Below, piece by piece: positions 33,556-33,671 of a DNA stretch of 33,671 nt; position 1 is the stretch's first letter, and each line of letters opens with the position of its first letter. A model generated the notes under the pieces. It was not told the origin of the DNA and did no database searches. It saw only the letters and a program-made list of their open reading frames with translations. Origin of the DNA: Gammaproteobacteria bacterium UBA6968 (GTDB lineage Bacteria > Pseudomonadota > Gammaproteobacteria > Pseudomonadales > Azotimanducaceae); contig DJYW01000029.1 of assembly GCA_002450255.1 (NCBI GenBank), forward strand, positions 1-33,671. The letters run 5' to 3'. A program made the translations under genes and the position numbers.

Positions 33556-33671
33556 CGGTCTGGGCTGCTGTCCAAACCCTGCATCAATCAGCCCCTTTTA
33601 AGCGCGCTTCTTCGGGTTATGCGTCGCACACCGTTCTGCAACGCTTAACTGGCCTAACGACGCGCTATCGA

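Overview
The window looks like a chromosomal segment of a free-living aerobic Gammaproteobacterium, probably marine or environmental and uncultured. The evidence is an OxyR with Cys199/Cys208 spacing identical to E. coli, an H-NS-type nucleoid protein, TesB, a c5-type cytochrome, a SahR-like regulator next to ahcY, and dense Shine-Dalgarno-led genes of intermediate GC. I saw no tRNA, rRNA, prophage, transposase or CRISPR array, so it reads as core or near-core chromosome rather than a mobile island.

Layout. 1-403: a possible C-terminal gene tail made of 20-bp tandem repeats, an AT-rich stretch with overlapping dyads, and a strong candidate small RNA (about 252-360). The RNA has a 13-bp stem holding an all-pyrimidine loop with three CCTCC (anti-Shine-Dalgarno) motifs, followed by a textbook terminator. 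404-5381: an enoyl-CoA hydratase/isomerase, then convergently a Rieske protein with a SRPBCC-like N-terminus lying 6 bp downstream of a type-2 (eukaryote-like) isoleucyl-tRNA synthetase. 5496-10255: single genes for an LLM flavin/F420 oxidoreductase, an alpha/beta hydrolase, isopentenyl-diphosphate isomerase, a second crotonase and an EamA transporter.

10466-14404: an oxidative-stress block. A promoter region with Fur-like and OxyR-like dyads precedes rubrerythrin, a two-cluster CCG-type Fe-S protein and a DUF3501 protein; oxyR is convergent to them. 14598-19778: a c5-type cytochrome lipoprotein, then a methionine/SAM-cycle block. A transaminase (YbdL-like) and omega-amidase (YafV-like) pair diverges from sahR-ahcY around a perfect 16-bp AT palindrome that is the likely SahR operator.

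20328-22522: an H-NS-like protein, a PPOX-fold flavin/F420 protein and acyl-CoA thioesterase II. 22673-31451: a long plus-strand array, moxR - coxE-like VWA - oppA - (small ORF) - oppB - oppC - oppD - oppF, with tight spacing and ATGA overlaps. Its OppC carries an extra fibronectin-III-like domain in its first periplasmic loop, and its OppA appears membrane-anchored. 31935-33498: a glycine-tailed RRM protein, a Nudix hydrolase and a small ABM-fold monooxygenase.

The items most likely to be new are the anti-Shine-Dalgarno RNA, the FN3-bearing OppC with its MoxR/VWA partners, the SRPBCC-Rieske fusion, and the rubrerythrin/Fe-S/DUF3501 module with its regulatory region.
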